A stretch of DNA of 64,000 nucleotides from an uncultured Alphaproteobacteria bacterium (GCA_902619165.1 CACNDI010000002.1:1-64000), one strand, 5' to 3'; positions 53,353 through 63,682 are shown, numbered from the stretch's first letter. Made by a program: numbers and translations. Notes: generated by a model not told the origin, from the letters alone.

Positions 53353-56332
53353 CTTGTTTGGTACCCTCTGGGTCATAAAAATTAGGATCTACAATCTTTG
53401 CAAAGATAGACTCTTTGGACGAAACCTCAAACTCTAAGGTTGATCCTTTTCTAGACCTACCATTCTCAATTAAACCAAGTGCTATTGATCTTTTCAAGGT
53501 GGGCGAGAAATAAGTAGAGGTCACGTGTCCAATAGCTTTACCATCTTCCACGGCGTGACATCCGTCCGGGAGAACTTTGTTTGTATCAAGGGTCAGTATG
53601 CCAACGAGCTGCTTTCTAATATTAGAATTTAAATGTGGCAGACTAAATGCTTTTTTTCCTATAAAGTCTTTTTTCTTTTTCGAAACAATCCACTCCATTC
53701 CCAAGTCGTGTGGAGTGACAGTACCATCTGTTTCATCTCCAACAACTATGAATCCCTTCTCAGCCCTTAGAATATGCAGTGCCTCAGTTCCGTACGGTTG
53801 TACTTTGTATCTCTTTCCCACCTTAATAAGCTTATTCCATAACTCTTCAGCTTGATTGGAATTAACCGCTAATTCGTAAGATAGTTCACCTGAGAAAGAT
53901 ATTCTGTAAATCCTTACCCATATATCATCGATATTAGTTTCCATAAAGTTCATAAAAGGAAGTTTTTCTGCGGATAAATCAATCGACTTGAAGGTTTGTA
54001 AAAGCTCCCTAGATTTTGGTCCTGCAACTGCTATTTGTGAATATTGTTCGGTTAAATTGACAATAAATACCTTTAAGTGATGCCACTCTGTTTGAAGCCA
54101 TTCCTCTAACCAGGCATACACTCTATCTGCACCCCCAGAAGTAGTATGACATAAAAATGATTGATCATTGAGACGTGCTACAACACCATCATCAAAAACA
54201 AAACCTGCCTCATTACACATTAGACCATATCGACATTTTCCAGCTTTTAAAGTCGAAATCATGTTGGTGTAAATTAAATCTAAGAATCGACCAGCATCAG
54301 GTCCTTTGACCAAAATTTTACCGAGAGTTGATGAGTCAAGAAGACCAACATTTTCTCTAACGCTTAAAACTTCTCGACTTAGTGTTTCCTCCAAACCTTC
54401 ATTACCTTTGGGATATGCGTATGCTCTTCTCCAATCCGCTACAGGTTCCCATATTGCATTGTTTAACAAATTCCATTTATCGATAGGAGTTTTTCTGACA
54501 GGCTTAAATAGCTTTTTTGCATACTGGCCGGCAATTAATCCGAGTGGAATTGGTTTATATGGCGGTCTAAAAGTTGTGTGCCCAATTTTATCAACAGGTT
54601 TTCCTAAGCTTTGTGATAATACGTGAATGCCATTAATGTTTGATGTCTTACCTTGATCAGTTGCCATTCCTAAGGTGGTGTATCTTTTTGCATGTTCTAC
54701 ATTCTCAAACCCTTCTTGAACAGCAAGTTGCAAGTCACTAACCTTCACATCATTTTGAAAATCAACGTACATCCTTTTTTGTTTGTCTTTTGACGCCCCA
54801 TGAGGTAACGCGAAGACTGGTTTTATCTTTTTTTCTGGCTCTTTTGAAAATACGTTTGTCTCAATGTATCTTTTTGACTTGATCTTCAGGCGCGAGGCCA
54901 ATTGATTGATTTTGCGTGGGACTTGGTCTTGGATATCGAAATTACTAAAGACGCCTGCACAAGCACCAAGAGCTAGCATATTGGTTTCACCTTGCCTACC
55001 TGTTGGCGTGTTTTCAGGATCAGGTTTATAAAACCCACATTCACCATCCCATAGAAGTTTTCCTCCACAATGTGACCAAAGATTTACATTTGGCGTCCAT
55101 CCACCAGATACCGCTATTGCATTACAGGGGATCAATTCTTCAATTGAACCTTCACCATTTACAGAACAAATACCTATGGCGGACGCTTTTCTCTTACCCT
55201 CTACCTTACCTATACATTTCCCAAATAGTATTCTAATACCTAAACCCTCAGCCTCTTTGATGATTGGGTTATCGGATGAAGCTCTTGCGTCTAGCACCAC
55301 CGGTATATCGATGCCTCTATGTTTGAGTTCAATCACAGTTTTATACGCATAGTCGTTATTGGTTGTAAGTACTAACCTGTCACCTAATAAAACACCATAT
55401 TTTTGCAAGTAATCGCGAACTGAAGCGGCCAACATTATCCCAGGCAAATCGTTATCTGGAAATACTATTGGTCTTTCAATAGCTCCAGTACAAAGGATCA
55501 TTGTTTTTGCTCGAATTTTCCATAATGCTTTTTTAGTAGCTGTATTGCTATGTTGATCTTCTTCATAAGCCAATACAAAACCGTGGTCGAAAATCCCAGT
55601 AACCGTGGTATTTAATTTAACAGAAACATCCTTGGACTTTTTCAAAATTCCTATACTCTTTTCATGAAACTTCTTGTATAGATCTTTCTCCTCTATTTTA
55701 GAATCCTCTAGGTACCTTCCACCAATCATACAATCTTTCTCACAAAGCATTATTGAAAGGCCCCTGCCTCTAAGTGCTTTAGCAGCCGTTATGCCTGCTA
55801 ATCCACCTCCGATTATTAGTACATCTGTATGGTGATAAATATGTTCATAATGCTCCTCATCATACTCTCTTGGTGCATTTCCTAACCCGGATGCTCTTCT
55901 AATCATTGGCTCGAAGAGATACTTCCATGCTGCCCTTGGCCACATAAAAGTTTTGTAGTAAAAGCCTGCAGCAAAGAACCTAGAGAATACATTATTAATT
56001 GAAAGAAAATCAAATCTTAACGAGGGCCAGTGATTTTGCGAAGCAACATTTATATTTTGTTTTAGTTTTACCTCCGTGGCTCTGATATTAGGTTCGAAAA
56101 AAGGCCCTTCTCCTATGCCCATAAGGGCATTTGGTTCTTCTTCACCAGCCGAGAAAATACCTCGTGGCCGATGGTACTTGAAGGATCTTGCCACGAACAT
56201 TTCATTATTGGCTAGCAGAGCAGATGCAACAGTATCACCATAAAAACCCTTAAGATTTTTTCCATTAAATCTGAAATTAACTGTTTTTTCTCTGTTTATC
56301 CGAGAACCTTCCTGTGGCAGTCTAGAACTCAT
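53345..56332 (-). CDS. soxA: Sarcosine oxidase alpha subunit
   Basis: 995 residues from the ATG at 56332, which overlaps the soxD TGA as ATGA (a TTG nine bases earlier is also in frame). Domain order: Fer2_4 (VNFRFNGKNLKGFYGDTV), pyridine-nucleotide/FAD domain with VLIIGGGLAGITAAKALRG, then a C-terminal GcvT-like aminomethyltransferase part (GLLDSSTLGKILVKG, SGELSYELAV, DLGMEWIV). It binds NAD and THF, so formaldehyde is captured as 5,10-methylene-THF. Confidence 0.96.
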   Translation of the reverse strand: MSSRLPQEGSRINREKTVNFRFNGKNLKGFYGDTVASALLANNEMFVARSFKYHRPRGIFSAGEEEPNALMGIGEGPFFEPNIRATEVKLKQNINVASQNHWPSLRFDFLSINNVFSRFFAAGFYYKTFMWPRAAWKYLFEPMIRRASGLGNAPREYDEEHYEHIYHHTDVLIIGGGLAGITAAKALRGRGLSIMLCEKDCMIGGRYLEDSKIEEKDLYKKFHEKSIGILKKSKDVSVKLNTTVTGIFDHGFVLAYEEDQHSNTATKKALWKIRAKTMILCTGAIERPIVFPDNDLPGIMLAASVRDYLQKYGVLLGDRLVLTTNNDYAYKTVIELKHRGIDIPVVLDARASSDNPIIKEAEGLGIRILFGKCIGKVEGKRKASAIGICSVNGEGSIEELIPCNAIAVSGGWTPNVNLWSHCGGKLLWDGECGFYKPDPENTPTGRQGETNMLALGACAGVFSNFDIQDQVPRKINQLASRLKIKSKRYIETNVFSKEPEKKIKPVFALPHGASKDKQKRMYVDFQNDVKVSDLQLAVQEGFENVEHAKRYTTLGMATDQGKTSNINGIHVLSQSLGKPVDKIGHTTFRPPYKPIPLGLIAGQYAKKLFKPVRKTPIDKWNLLNNAIWEPVADWRRAYAYPKGNEGLEETLSREVLSVRENVGLLDSSTLGKILVKGPDAGRFLDLIYTNMISTLKAGKCRYGLMCNEAGFVFDDGVVARLNDQSFLCHTTSGGADRVYAWLEEWLQTEWHHLKVFIVNLTEQYSQIAVAGPKSRELLQTFKSIDLSAEKLPFMNFMETNIDDIWVRIYRISFSGELSYELAVNSNQAEELWNKLIKVGKRYKVQPYGTEALHILRAEKGFIVVGDETDGTVTPHDLGMEWIVSKKKKDFIGKKAFSLPHLNSNIRKQLVGILTLDTNKVLPDGCHAVEDGKAIGHVTSTYFSPTLKRSIALGLIENGRSRKGSTLEFEVSSKESIFAKIVDPNFYDPEGTKQDG

Positions 56333-56655
56333 TTTACCCAACCCTTGAAATCAACTCTCGAACGCCTAATTGTTGCTAAAATAGATTTGGGTGGTTGTAC
56401 CTCTTTAGCTGAATACGAGCCAAATACTTGATTGGTAAGGGTACATCTCGCTATATGGAACCATTTTCCGCAACCATAAACATGCCTCCACCGCTCAAAA
56501 ATAATACCTTTATCATTTTTTCTTTCGTATAGATATTCATAGAAATCTTTATCGCTTGAAGCGTGATCTCTTCTTATTAAGTGGGCTTGACCGCCACAAC
56601 TCAACTCTGTTTCATCACAATCTCTTAGGCAAATAGGGCAAAATAAATTTAACAT
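56329..56655 (-). CDS. soxD: Sarcosine oxidase delta subunit
   Basis: 108 residues with the zinc-binding cysteines in FCPICLRDCDETE at the N-terminus, RWRHVYGCGKWFHIARCT near residue 70 and the family pattern RDHASSDKDFYEYLYER. Small structural, zinc-containing subunit of heterotetrameric sarcosine oxidase. It overlaps soxA by ATGA and follows soxB by nine bases. Confidence 0.93.
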   Translation of the reverse strand: MLNLFCPICLRDCDETELSCGGQAHLIRRDHASSDKDFYEYLYERKNDKGIIFERWRHVYGCGKWFHIARCTLTNQVFGSYSAKEVQPPKSILATIRRSRVDFKGWVK

Positions 56656-56664
56656 TACTCTCCT

Positions 56665-57912
56665 TTAATGAGCTACTGCTGCCGCAGCGCTCTCATCTAT
56701 TAGTCTTCCTTCTGAAAACCTATCTATTGAAAATGGAGATGCCAACTTCCCCGGTTGCTCATTATAAATCATTTCTGCCGTAGCCCAACCTGAACCTGGA
56801 ATAGCTTTAAACCCCCCAGTTCCCCATCCACAATTTATATACAAACCATCAACAGGAGTTTTAGAAATTATTGGAGATCTATCGCCTGTCATATCTACTA
56901 TTCCCCCCCATTGTCGCAGTTGTCTTAAACGACTTATTACCGGAAAAGTCTCGACCAATGCACGTACTGTTTCTTCAATATGAAGAAAGCTTCCTCGTTG
57001 ACTATAGTTATTATATCCATCGGCTCCACCGCCTATAACGAGCTCGCCTTTGTCAGACTGACTTAAATATCCATGTACCGTATTAGCCATAACAACACAA
57101 TCTATAATGGGCTTAATTGGCTCCGACACCAAGGCTTGGAGAGCCACTGACTCAATCGGCAATCTGAAACCTGCTAAATCAGCCAGAACACTGGAATGAC
57201 CGGCCGCGACAAAACAAACTTTTTTTGCTTTTATGTTTCCTTTGGTAGTTTCTACTCCCACGATTTTATCTCTTTTCTTTTTTACTCCAATAACCTCACA
57301 CTGCTCTATAATGTCGATGCCAAAGTCAGAGCACTTTCTAGCATATCCCCAAGCCACAGCGTCATGGCGTGCTGTTCCGCCCCTGGGCTGCCAGAGTGCT
57401 CCTAGCACTGGGAATCTTGGCCCATTGATATTAATAATTGGCACTATTTCTTTTACCTCCTCTGGTCCAACCATTTTGGTATCTACCCCATTAACTCTAT
57501 TTGCATGCGATGTTCTCTTCATCGCTCTTAATTCATGCTCTGTCTGGCACAGCATTAGAACGCCTCTAGGGCTAAACATAATATTATAATTGAGATCTTG
57601 TGAAAGCGTCTCATACAGAAATCGAGACTTTTCATAAATGCCAATGGAGCTTTCTTGCAAATAGTTGGAACGGATTATAGTAGTATTACGCCCCGTATTT
57701 CCACCACCAATCCAACCTTTTTCTATCACAGCAATATCTGTTATATTAAAATTCTTAGCCAAATAATAAGCCGTTGCGAGCCCATGGCCTCCACCACCCA
57801 CGATTATTATCTGATATTCCTTCTTGGGCTGTCGTTTTGTCCAAGCCTTTTCCCAGCCCAGATTATCTCTAAAGGCTTCTGTAAAAATGGAAGAAAGAGA
57901 GTATCTTTTCAA
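56665..57912 (-). CDS. soxB: Sarcosine oxidase beta subunit
   Basis: 415 residues. FAD-binding QIIIVGGGGHGLATAYYLAK near residue 33, and QPRGGTARHDAVAWGYARK near 170 where the covalent FMN-binding His lies in SoxB; the C-terminal segment NCGWGTGGFKAIPGSGWATAE is typical. It oxidises sarcosine to glycine, producing H2O2. First gene of soxBDAG; the region ahead of it shows no convincing promoter pair. Confidence 0.96.
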   Translation of the reverse strand: MKRYSLSSIFTEAFRDNLGWEKAWTKRQPKKEYQIIIVGGGGHGLATAYYLAKNFNITDIAVIEKGWIGGGNTGRNTTIIRSNYLQESSIGIYEKSRFLYETLSQDLNYNIMFSPRGVLMLCQTEHELRAMKRTSHANRVNGVDTKMVGPEEVKEIVPIININGPRFPVLGALWQPRGGTARHDAVAWGYARKCSDFGIDIIEQCEVIGVKKKRDKIVGVETTKGNIKAKKVCFVAAGHSSVLADLAGFRLPIESVALQALVSEPIKPIIDCVVMANTVHGYLSQSDKGELVIGGGADGYNNYSQRGSFLHIEETVRALVETFPVISRLRQLRQWGGIVDMTGDRSPIISKTPVDGLYINCGWGTGGFKAIPGSGWATAEMIYNEQPGKLASPFSIDRFSEGRLIDESAAAAVAH

Positions 57913-58009
57913 ATTTTTTTCCCCTAAATAACCCTTGTTTGGCTAGTACAAAAAATATATACCAGAGACCACGGTTTCCTCAGAACTACGCCCTGGACAA
58001 GAAATAAAT

Positions 58010-58738
58010 ATGTACTTTTTAATTCTACTATTTGTTATAATCCTTACAAGCTTGTTTTTATGCTTTAGATACTTTATTTCTATAACGTACGTAGCTAATA
58101 AAAATCAAAAAAATCTATCTTCTTCAGAAACAATAATTAATGGACGCTACGTATTTTCCCTTCTAGGTTTTATTTTTCTTACTGTTTTACTTTATTTTGG
58201 TCTGGGAAGACCTGATCTCCTCCAACCGCAATTACAGCAAAAAAAATTAGAACTTCCGTATATACAAAGCCTTCAGCTTAAAGAAGATGCGGGTGGGAAT
58301 GCAGAACTGCTTTCATTATATAAAAAACTTAAGATGACACTGGTAAAAAGACCAAACGACATACCTGGGTACAGTTTATTGGTAAAAACCTGCCTAAGTT
58401 TGAATAAATATTCAGAAGCACGTATAGCACAAGAAAAAGTACTATCTTTGAAAAGTAAGTCCTCAAATTTAGATGATTATGTCCTCTTATTGGATACATA
58501 TTTTATTGCAGCTGGGGGAAGATTCTCAATAGAGGCATCAAAAATTTTAAAGAGAATAAAAAATGAATATGCTTTGAATGAAAATATTCACTTTTTCACA
58601 GCCTTGGAGCACATAGAGCGAAAAGAGTATCAGTCTGCTGTAAGTGTTTATAAAAAACTTAAAAAGAAAAATACCCTTAAAAAAGAAAAGTTAATATTAT
58701 TAAAGAGTAAACTTAAAAACTTGGGCCTCCCAATTTAG
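58010..58738 (+). CDS. ccmI: Cytochrome c maturation protein CcmI (short)
   Basis: 242 residues, well short of the roughly 400 of classical CcmI/CycH. Two N-terminal membrane segments (about 2-24 and 48-66, with LLYFGLGRPDLLQPQL after the second, as in CcmI) and three TPR-like helical pairs (RPNDIPGYSLLVKTCLSLNKYSEA region). It would help hold apocytochrome c with CcmFH. The extended C-terminal domain is absent. It is 97 bases from divergent soxB. Confidence 0.78.
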   Translation: MYFLILLFVIILTSLFLCFRYFISITYVANKNQKNLSSSETIINGRYVFSLLGFIFLTVLLYFGLGRPDLLQPQLQQKKLELPYIQSLQLKEDAGGNAELLSLYKKLKMTLVKRPNDIPGYSLLVKTCLSLNKYSEARIAQEKVLSLKSKSSNLDDYVLLLDTYFIAAGGRFSIEASKILKRIKNEYALNENIHFFTALEHIERKEYQSAVSVYKKLKKKNTLKKEKLILLKSKLKNLGLPI

Positions 58739-58751
58739 CGAAAAAAATAAA

Positions 58752-59237
58752 ATGATTAGGGAAAATTTAAACGAATTTTTTAATGACACAAAAAGAGTTG
58801 GTCCTTTTCTAGGAATTGACTTAGGAGAAAAAAGGGTTGGCCTGTCTATATCAGACAGTACCCAAAGTATCGCGTCAAACTATGCTACTCTTCAAAAGAA
58901 AAAATTTTCCGTTTTTTCTTTAGACCTTAAGTCAATTATTGATAAAGAAATCATTTGCGCAATAGTAATTGGGTTGCCTTTAAATATGGACGGATCAGAG
59001 GGGCCAAAATGTCAGTCTGCCCGTGATTTTGCTAAAAACTTTTCTAACATTGTCGACCTTCCCATAACATTTTGGGATGAAAGACTAACAACGGTTGCTG
59101 CGGAAAGATCTCTTTTGTCGGCCGATTTATCACGAAAAAAAAGACGGCAAGTGATTGATTCAGTTTCCGCTGTTTTGATTTTACAAAATTTACTGGATCG
59201 TTTAAAAAACATGGATCAAAGAACGCCTGAAAACTAA
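58752..59237 (+). CDS. ruvX: Holliday junction resolvase RuvX (YqgF)
   Basis: 161 residues. RNase H-like fold: FLGIDLGEKRVGLSISD, VIGLPLNMDGSEGPKCQSARDF, FWDERLTTVAAERSLL and the final RKKRRQVIDSVSAVLILQ with the catalytic Asp. Proposed 5' end processing of 16S rRNA or junction resolution. It starts 13 bases after ccmI. Confidence 0.92.
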   Translation: MIRENLNEFFNDTKRVGPFLGIDLGEKRVGLSISDSTQSIASNYATLQKKKFSVFSLDLKSIIDKEIICAIVIGLPLNMDGSEGPKCQSARDFAKNFSNIVDLPITFWDERLTTVAAERSLLSADLSRKKRRQVIDSVSAVLILQNLLDRLKNMDQRTPEN

Positions 59238-59272
59238 CATCAGCTAATTGAAGATAAAAATGGCCTGCTCCA

Positions 59273-60247
59273 TTAACAATAGATTGGAACCAAGTTAGAA
59301 AGCCTCTCTAATTTTTCCGAATCTGTTGTTTCATTGCAGAATAAAACACTTTTGAACTCCTTTGAGTTCGCTCGGCCCTTAAATGCACCCTTCAAATGTT
59401 TTAAAACTCCTTTAATCGCTGTCCCTTCAGCCTTCTCTCGATTACAATACTCAATCATATTACTAATGACATCTTTCATACTTCTGACCTTTTCCTTTTG
59501 ATTAAAAATTTCATTGTCTACATTCAATAATATTGATGGATTTTGATACGCTTCTCTACCAATCATTACACCTGCAACTCGATTTTCCACACAAGATTTC
59601 ATCTCTTTTAAATTGGTTAACCCTCCATTTAAAATGATATCAAGTCTTGGAAAGTTCTTTTGCATTTCATAAACTAAAGAATATTGGAGCGGAGGAATTT
59701 TTCTATTGTCTTTCGGGGAGAGACCTTGAAGTAGCGCTTTCCTAGCGTGTATAATAAATACGCTACAGCCTGAGTCTGCCACCTTTGTTATGAACTCAGG
59801 TAGTACTTCATCAGGCTTCTGATCATCTACTCCAATTCTTGACTTTACGGTTACTGGAATTTTTCCCGCAGAGCGTTTCATTGCTTCTACACAAGATCTA
59901 ACTAAATCAATTTTTTTCATGAGTGCTGCTCCGAAGTTTCCAGATTTTACTCTAGATGATGGGCATCCAACATTTAGGTTAATCTCATCGTATCCAAAGT
60001 CCACGGCTATTTTAGTGGCTTCAGACAAAAGCTTTGGATCATTTCCTCCTAGTTGTAGAGCGACAGGATGCTCAATAGGATTAAACTTCAAAAACCTTTC
60101 TCTTTCACCAAAAATAATTGCTCTGTCGACAATCATTTCACTATATAACAAGGCGTGTTGCGACAATTGTCTATGGAAGTATCTACAGTGCCTATCAGTG
60201 CAATCCATCATAGGTGCAACGCTTAGTAGTCTATTTAAGCTATCCAA
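59273..60247 (-). CDS. dusA: tRNA-dihydrouridine synthase DusA
   Basis: 324 residues from the TTG at 60247 (in frame to TTG 60271; no ATG fits; the 60247 start has AGAGAAG before it and gives MDSLNRLLSVAPMMD). FMN barrel with LNVGCPSSRVKSGNFGAALM (catalytic Cys), VTVKSRIGVDD, FIIHARKALLQGLSP and GVMIGREAYQNP. The normal MMDWTDRHCR motif is MMDCTDRHCR. Reduces U20/U20a of tRNA. Overlaps the upstream glutamine amidotransferase. Confidence 0.9.
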   Translation of the reverse strand: MDSLNRLLSVAPMMDCTDRHCRYFHRQLSQHALLYSEMIVDRAIIFGERERFLKFNPIEHPVALQLGGNDPKLLSEATKIAVDFGYDEINLNVGCPSSRVKSGNFGAALMKKIDLVRSCVEAMKRSAGKIPVTVKSRIGVDDQKPDEVLPEFITKVADSGCSVFIIHARKALLQGLSPKDNRKIPPLQYSLVYEMQKNFPRLDIILNGGLTNLKEMKSCVENRVAGVMIGREAYQNPSILLNVDNEIFNQKEKVRSMKDVISNMIEYCNREKAEGTAIKGVLKHLKGAFKGRANSKEFKSVLFCNETTDSEKLERLSNLVPIYC

Positions 60248-61022
60248 CCAACTTCTCTTCACTGCTAGCAAAAGTCTCGTTTCTTAATGCATCTCGAAAT
60301 GCTGAAAATAACTTCACTGAATTCTCATCTCTCGAAGCCTGCCACTCAGGATGCCATTGCACAGCCAGACAAAATCCCTTTGACCCAACTATTGATATAG
60401 CTTCTGGTGTGCCATCAGGTGCATAGCCATCTATTGATACCCTCTGTCCTGGTCGGTCAATACCCTGTCCATGTAGAGAGTTAACATTGATCTCTTTTTT
60501 ACAAAATATTTTCACGAAGACACTATCAGGCAAAAAAGTTACTTTATGTCTAAGTGCAAATTTCTGTTCCAAAGTGCCATCAGGTGGCATTCTGTGGTTC
60601 ATCCTGCCGGGTAAATCACGTATTTCAGGATGCAAAGAGCCTCCAAAGGCTACATTAAACTCTTGAAAGCCTCTACATATACCTAAAATAGGTTTTCCAA
60701 TCCTTTCACATTCCTTTATGAGAGGAATTACAACTTGATCTCTTCCCACATCAAATTCCCCATGCTCTTTAGTTGCTTTTTGTCCATAAAATTTTGGATG
60801 AACATTTGGACGCCCGCCTGTAAATATAAAGCCATCACATATGTTGACTAGTTCTTCAGTGGTTGCGTTTTTCGGCACCCCTGGCACCACAAGCGAAATA
60901 GCATTGCAGATCTCCATAATTGGCTCGATATTCATTAAACCCGTCGTTTGAGCTGGATAGGTGTCATTGATCAAGTGCGAGTTTCCTATTATGCCTACAA
61001 CTGGCTTCAATATATTCTCCAA
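60240..61022 (-). CDS. puuD: Class-I glutamine amidotransferase (PuuD-like)
   Basis: 260 residues of the gamma-glutamyl-gamma-aminobutyrate hydrolase type: VGIIGNSHLI, catalytic Cys in PILGICRGFQEFNVAFGGS, and the His-Glu pair in AVQWHPEWQ; GRPNVHPKFYG near residue 72 is a further family mark. It may cleave gamma-glutamyl amides of polyamine or other amine catabolism. The stop overlaps the start region of dusA by several bases. Substrate not identifiable here. Confidence 0.87.
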   Translation of the reverse strand: MENILKPVVGIIGNSHLINDTYPAQTTGLMNIEPIMEICNAISLVVPGVPKNATTEELVNICDGFIFTGGRPNVHPKFYGQKATKEHGEFDVGRDQVVIPLIKECERIGKPILGICRGFQEFNVAFGGSLHPEIRDLPGRMNHRMPPDGTLEQKFALRHKVTFLPDSVFVKIFCKKEINVNSLHGQGIDRPGQRVSIDGYAPDGTPEAISIVGSKGFCLAVQWHPEWQASRDENSVKLFSAFRDALRNETFASSEEKLVG

Positions 61023-61123
61023 AGCATCATATCAAACAGCTAAATAGCTATATTTTTTAATAAATCTTGTTATTTATTAGAACATATAGTTGGATAAGTC
61101 AAAGTCGACATAAAGGGCGCATC

Positions 61124-63682
61124 GTGGCTGAAGTTAAATATAAATTACTTAAAGACTACATTCCCTCCGTTTATAGACAGAAGTCTGTTTCTCTGGAATT
61201 TTTCTTAGACCCTGAAAAAACAGTCCTTATGTCTAAGATTCACTTTTCAAATAATAATGGCAAACCAACAGATTTAATCCTGCAAGGGGAAAATATTCAG
61301 TTGATTTTTCTTAAAATAGACGGCAAGCAGATTCCGCTAGATCATCTAACTGTTATGAAGCATGTGCTTGTTATTCCCAAAAAATTTCTTGGCCCAAGAG
61401 ACTTTCAGGTTGAGATGAAAAATATTCTAAGTCCATCAACAAATAAAACTTTAGAGGGACTATATTTGTCCGAGGGAATTTTTGTAACACAATGTGAGCC
61501 TGAGGGATTTAGAAAGATATGCTATTCTCTTGATCGTCCAGATGTACTCTCCACTTACACGGTGAGAATTCACGGATCATATGCTCACATGTTATCTAAC
61601 GGAAACCCGGTAACAATTTCAGATAATTACTCTGAATGGTGCGATCCATTTCCAAAACCGAGCTATCTTTTTGCGCTGGTGGCAGGTGATCTAGTGTTTG
61701 ATGAAGAAGCTTTCACAACTTTATCTGGCAAATTGATATCAATAAAAATTTTTTACCAGAAAGAGCATGTTGGCAAAGCAAAGCATGCGCTTATTTGTAT
61801 TAAAAAAGCGATGGCATGGGATGAAATTAATTATGGCCGTGAGTATGATCTAGATGTTTTTAATATAGTAGCTGTTGATGACTTTAATGCGGGAGCAATG
61901 GAAAATAAAGGCCTTAATATTTTCAATTCCAAATATATACTTAATGATAACGATACTTCTACAGACTCAGATTTCGCTCTTACAGAAGCGATCATAGCAC
62001 ATGAATATTTCCATAATTGGACTGGGAATAGAGTAACCTGTCGTGATTGGTTCCAACTATGCTTGAAAGAAGGGCTTACTGTATTTCGTGAACAGGAATA
62101 CATTGAAGACCAATTAGAGAAAGAAATTTCCCGTATAAATCAAACAGATTTCCTTATAAAAAACCAATTTAAAGAGGACGCAGGACCACTTTCGCATGCT
62201 GCTAGACCATCAAGGTACCTTGAAATAAATAATTTTTACACGGCTACAGTTTATGAAAAAAGTGCGGAAATTATAAGAATGCTCAAAAAAATTGTTGGAA
62301 GAGAGAAGTTTTTAGAAGGAATGAGTGAGTTTTTTAAAAATCAAGATGGGCGCGCATGTACGCTGGAAGATTTTCAAAAAGATTTTGAACTTGTTTTAAG
62401 CAAAAATTTAGAAAAATTTTTTAAATGGTTCCATGAGGCAGGAACACCAAAGTTAGTTGTTTCTGAAAAATTTGTTAGCAAAAATTACAAGGTGACATTT
62501 AGACAAGAAAAGCCAATAAATCAAAGAAAATATTCAAATAAGGTCATGCCTATAACATACAAGATTTTAAACAGTAAGGGTGATTTTTTACAGCCAGAGA
62601 AAACGCTCATACTTGATAAAAAAGCAACCTCAATTGAATTAAAGAACATAAGTAAAAAACCCGCTATTTCTCTATTGAATTGCTTTTCAGCCCCAGTAAT
62701 AGTTGAATTTAAACAATCGATTAATGATTTATTTGCTATTTTGGAGTTTGAAACAGATTTCACAAGCGTATGGATGGCCAAAAAGAAGCTCGACTATATA
62801 GCTTTGGAAAAAATAGTGTCTGATCAACACAATGTAGAAAATATTATCTCTAGAATTTATGAGATTCTTATAAATAAAGTTCTTACGCCTTCACTACTTG
62901 CAAAGCTTCTAGAGCCAGTCAATGATAATGAGTACTTCTCTAAATTATTAGAAACAACCACACCTGATCCAAAAGCCATACAAACAGACCTTCGTAAATA
63001 CGAAGCTTTATACAAGAGGTTTTTTAAGGAGTTTTCGATAACATACTTTAAGAGTTTTATACATAACAGACAATATTTGAGAGAAAACTCTAACTACAAG
63101 GAAAGACTGTTAGCATGTGCGTTAATGTTTTTGAATAGAGGCACAAATTTCCTTGATGATTTTCTCGATATTATTTTTAATACCTCGAATAATATGAGCT
63201 TAAAGGTTTCGTGCCTAGTTAATTACATCGGCAGAAACGATAAAAAAGAAAATATCAAAAAATTCTATCTACAGTATGGGAAAAACAAGGTCCTATTGAA
63301 TAAGTGGTTTGCTACCCAAATACAATATTCAAATCCTAAATTGGCTTTAGATCGACTCCGCGAACTGACAAACCATAGCGACTTCAATATGTTAAACCCC
63401 AATAACTTCCATAGCGTAATAGGAACTTTTGCAAAAAGAAATTTCCATGCTTTCCATCAAAAAGATGGGTGTGGATATAAGGAAATAGCAGATTGGATAA
63501 AAAAAATTGATCTAGAAAATCCCCAAATTGCTGCAAGTACTACTAAGGCTTTTGAACAAATCAAATTCTTACCCAACATTTACAGGACCAGAGCGAAAGC
63601 TTCTTTAAATGCTCTTTCCAATAGTAATAACCTCTCAAAAGACACCTCTGAAATACTTAACAAGATTGAGGCATCTTTATAA
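61124..63682 (+). CDS. pepN: Aminopeptidase N (M1 family)
   Basis: 852 residues from the GTG at 61124, preceded by AAAGGGCGCATC (the frame is open back to 61067 but that stretch looks non-coding). The family motifs are GAMENKGLNIFNSKYIL, zinc HEYFHNWTGNR (HExxH) with the distal Glu in LKEGLTVFREQEY, and Tyr in the ATVYEKSAEIIRM segment. Ends with the PepN-type helical domain. Removes N-terminal residues from peptides. gatB starts 63 bases on. Confidence 0.95.
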   Translation: MAEVKYKLLKDYIPSVYRQKSVSLEFFLDPEKTVLMSKIHFSNNNGKPTDLILQGENIQLIFLKIDGKQIPLDHLTVMKHVLVIPKKFLGPRDFQVEMKNILSPSTNKTLEGLYLSEGIFVTQCEPEGFRKICYSLDRPDVLSTYTVRIHGSYAHMLSNGNPVTISDNYSEWCDPFPKPSYLFALVAGDLVFDEEAFTTLSGKLISIKIFYQKEHVGKAKHALICIKKAMAWDEINYGREYDLDVFNIVAVDDFNAGAMENKGLNIFNSKYILNDNDTSTDSDFALTEAIIAHEYFHNWTGNRVTCRDWFQLCLKEGLTVFREQEYIEDQLEKEISRINQTDFLIKNQFKEDAGPLSHAARPSRYLEINNFYTATVYEKSAEIIRMLKKIVGREKFLEGMSEFFKNQDGRACTLEDFQKDFELVLSKNLEKFFKWFHEAGTPKLVVSEKFVSKNYKVTFRQEKPINQRKYSNKVMPITYKILNSKGDFLQPEKTLILDKKATSIELKNISKKPAISLLNCFSAPVIVEFKQSINDLFAILEFETDFTSVWMAKKKLDYIALEKIVSDQHNVENIISRIYEILINKVLTPSLLAKLLEPVNDNEYFSKLLETTTPDPKAIQTDLRKYEALYKRFFKEFSITYFKSFIHNRQYLRENSNYKERLLACALMFLNRGTNFLDDFLDIIFNTSNNMSLKVSCLVNYIGRNDKKENIKKFYLQYGKNKVLLNKWFATQIQYSNPKLALDRLRELTNHSDFNMLNPNNFHSVIGTFAKRNFHAFHQKDGCGYKEIADWIKKIDLENPQIAASTTKAFEQIKFLPNIYRTRAKASLNALSNSNNLSKDTSEILNKIEASL

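Noticed and set aside
61067-61123. N-terminal extension of pepN from a TTG
   Set aside because: No ribosome binding site; GTG at 61124 has AAAGGG ahead and fits the family start.
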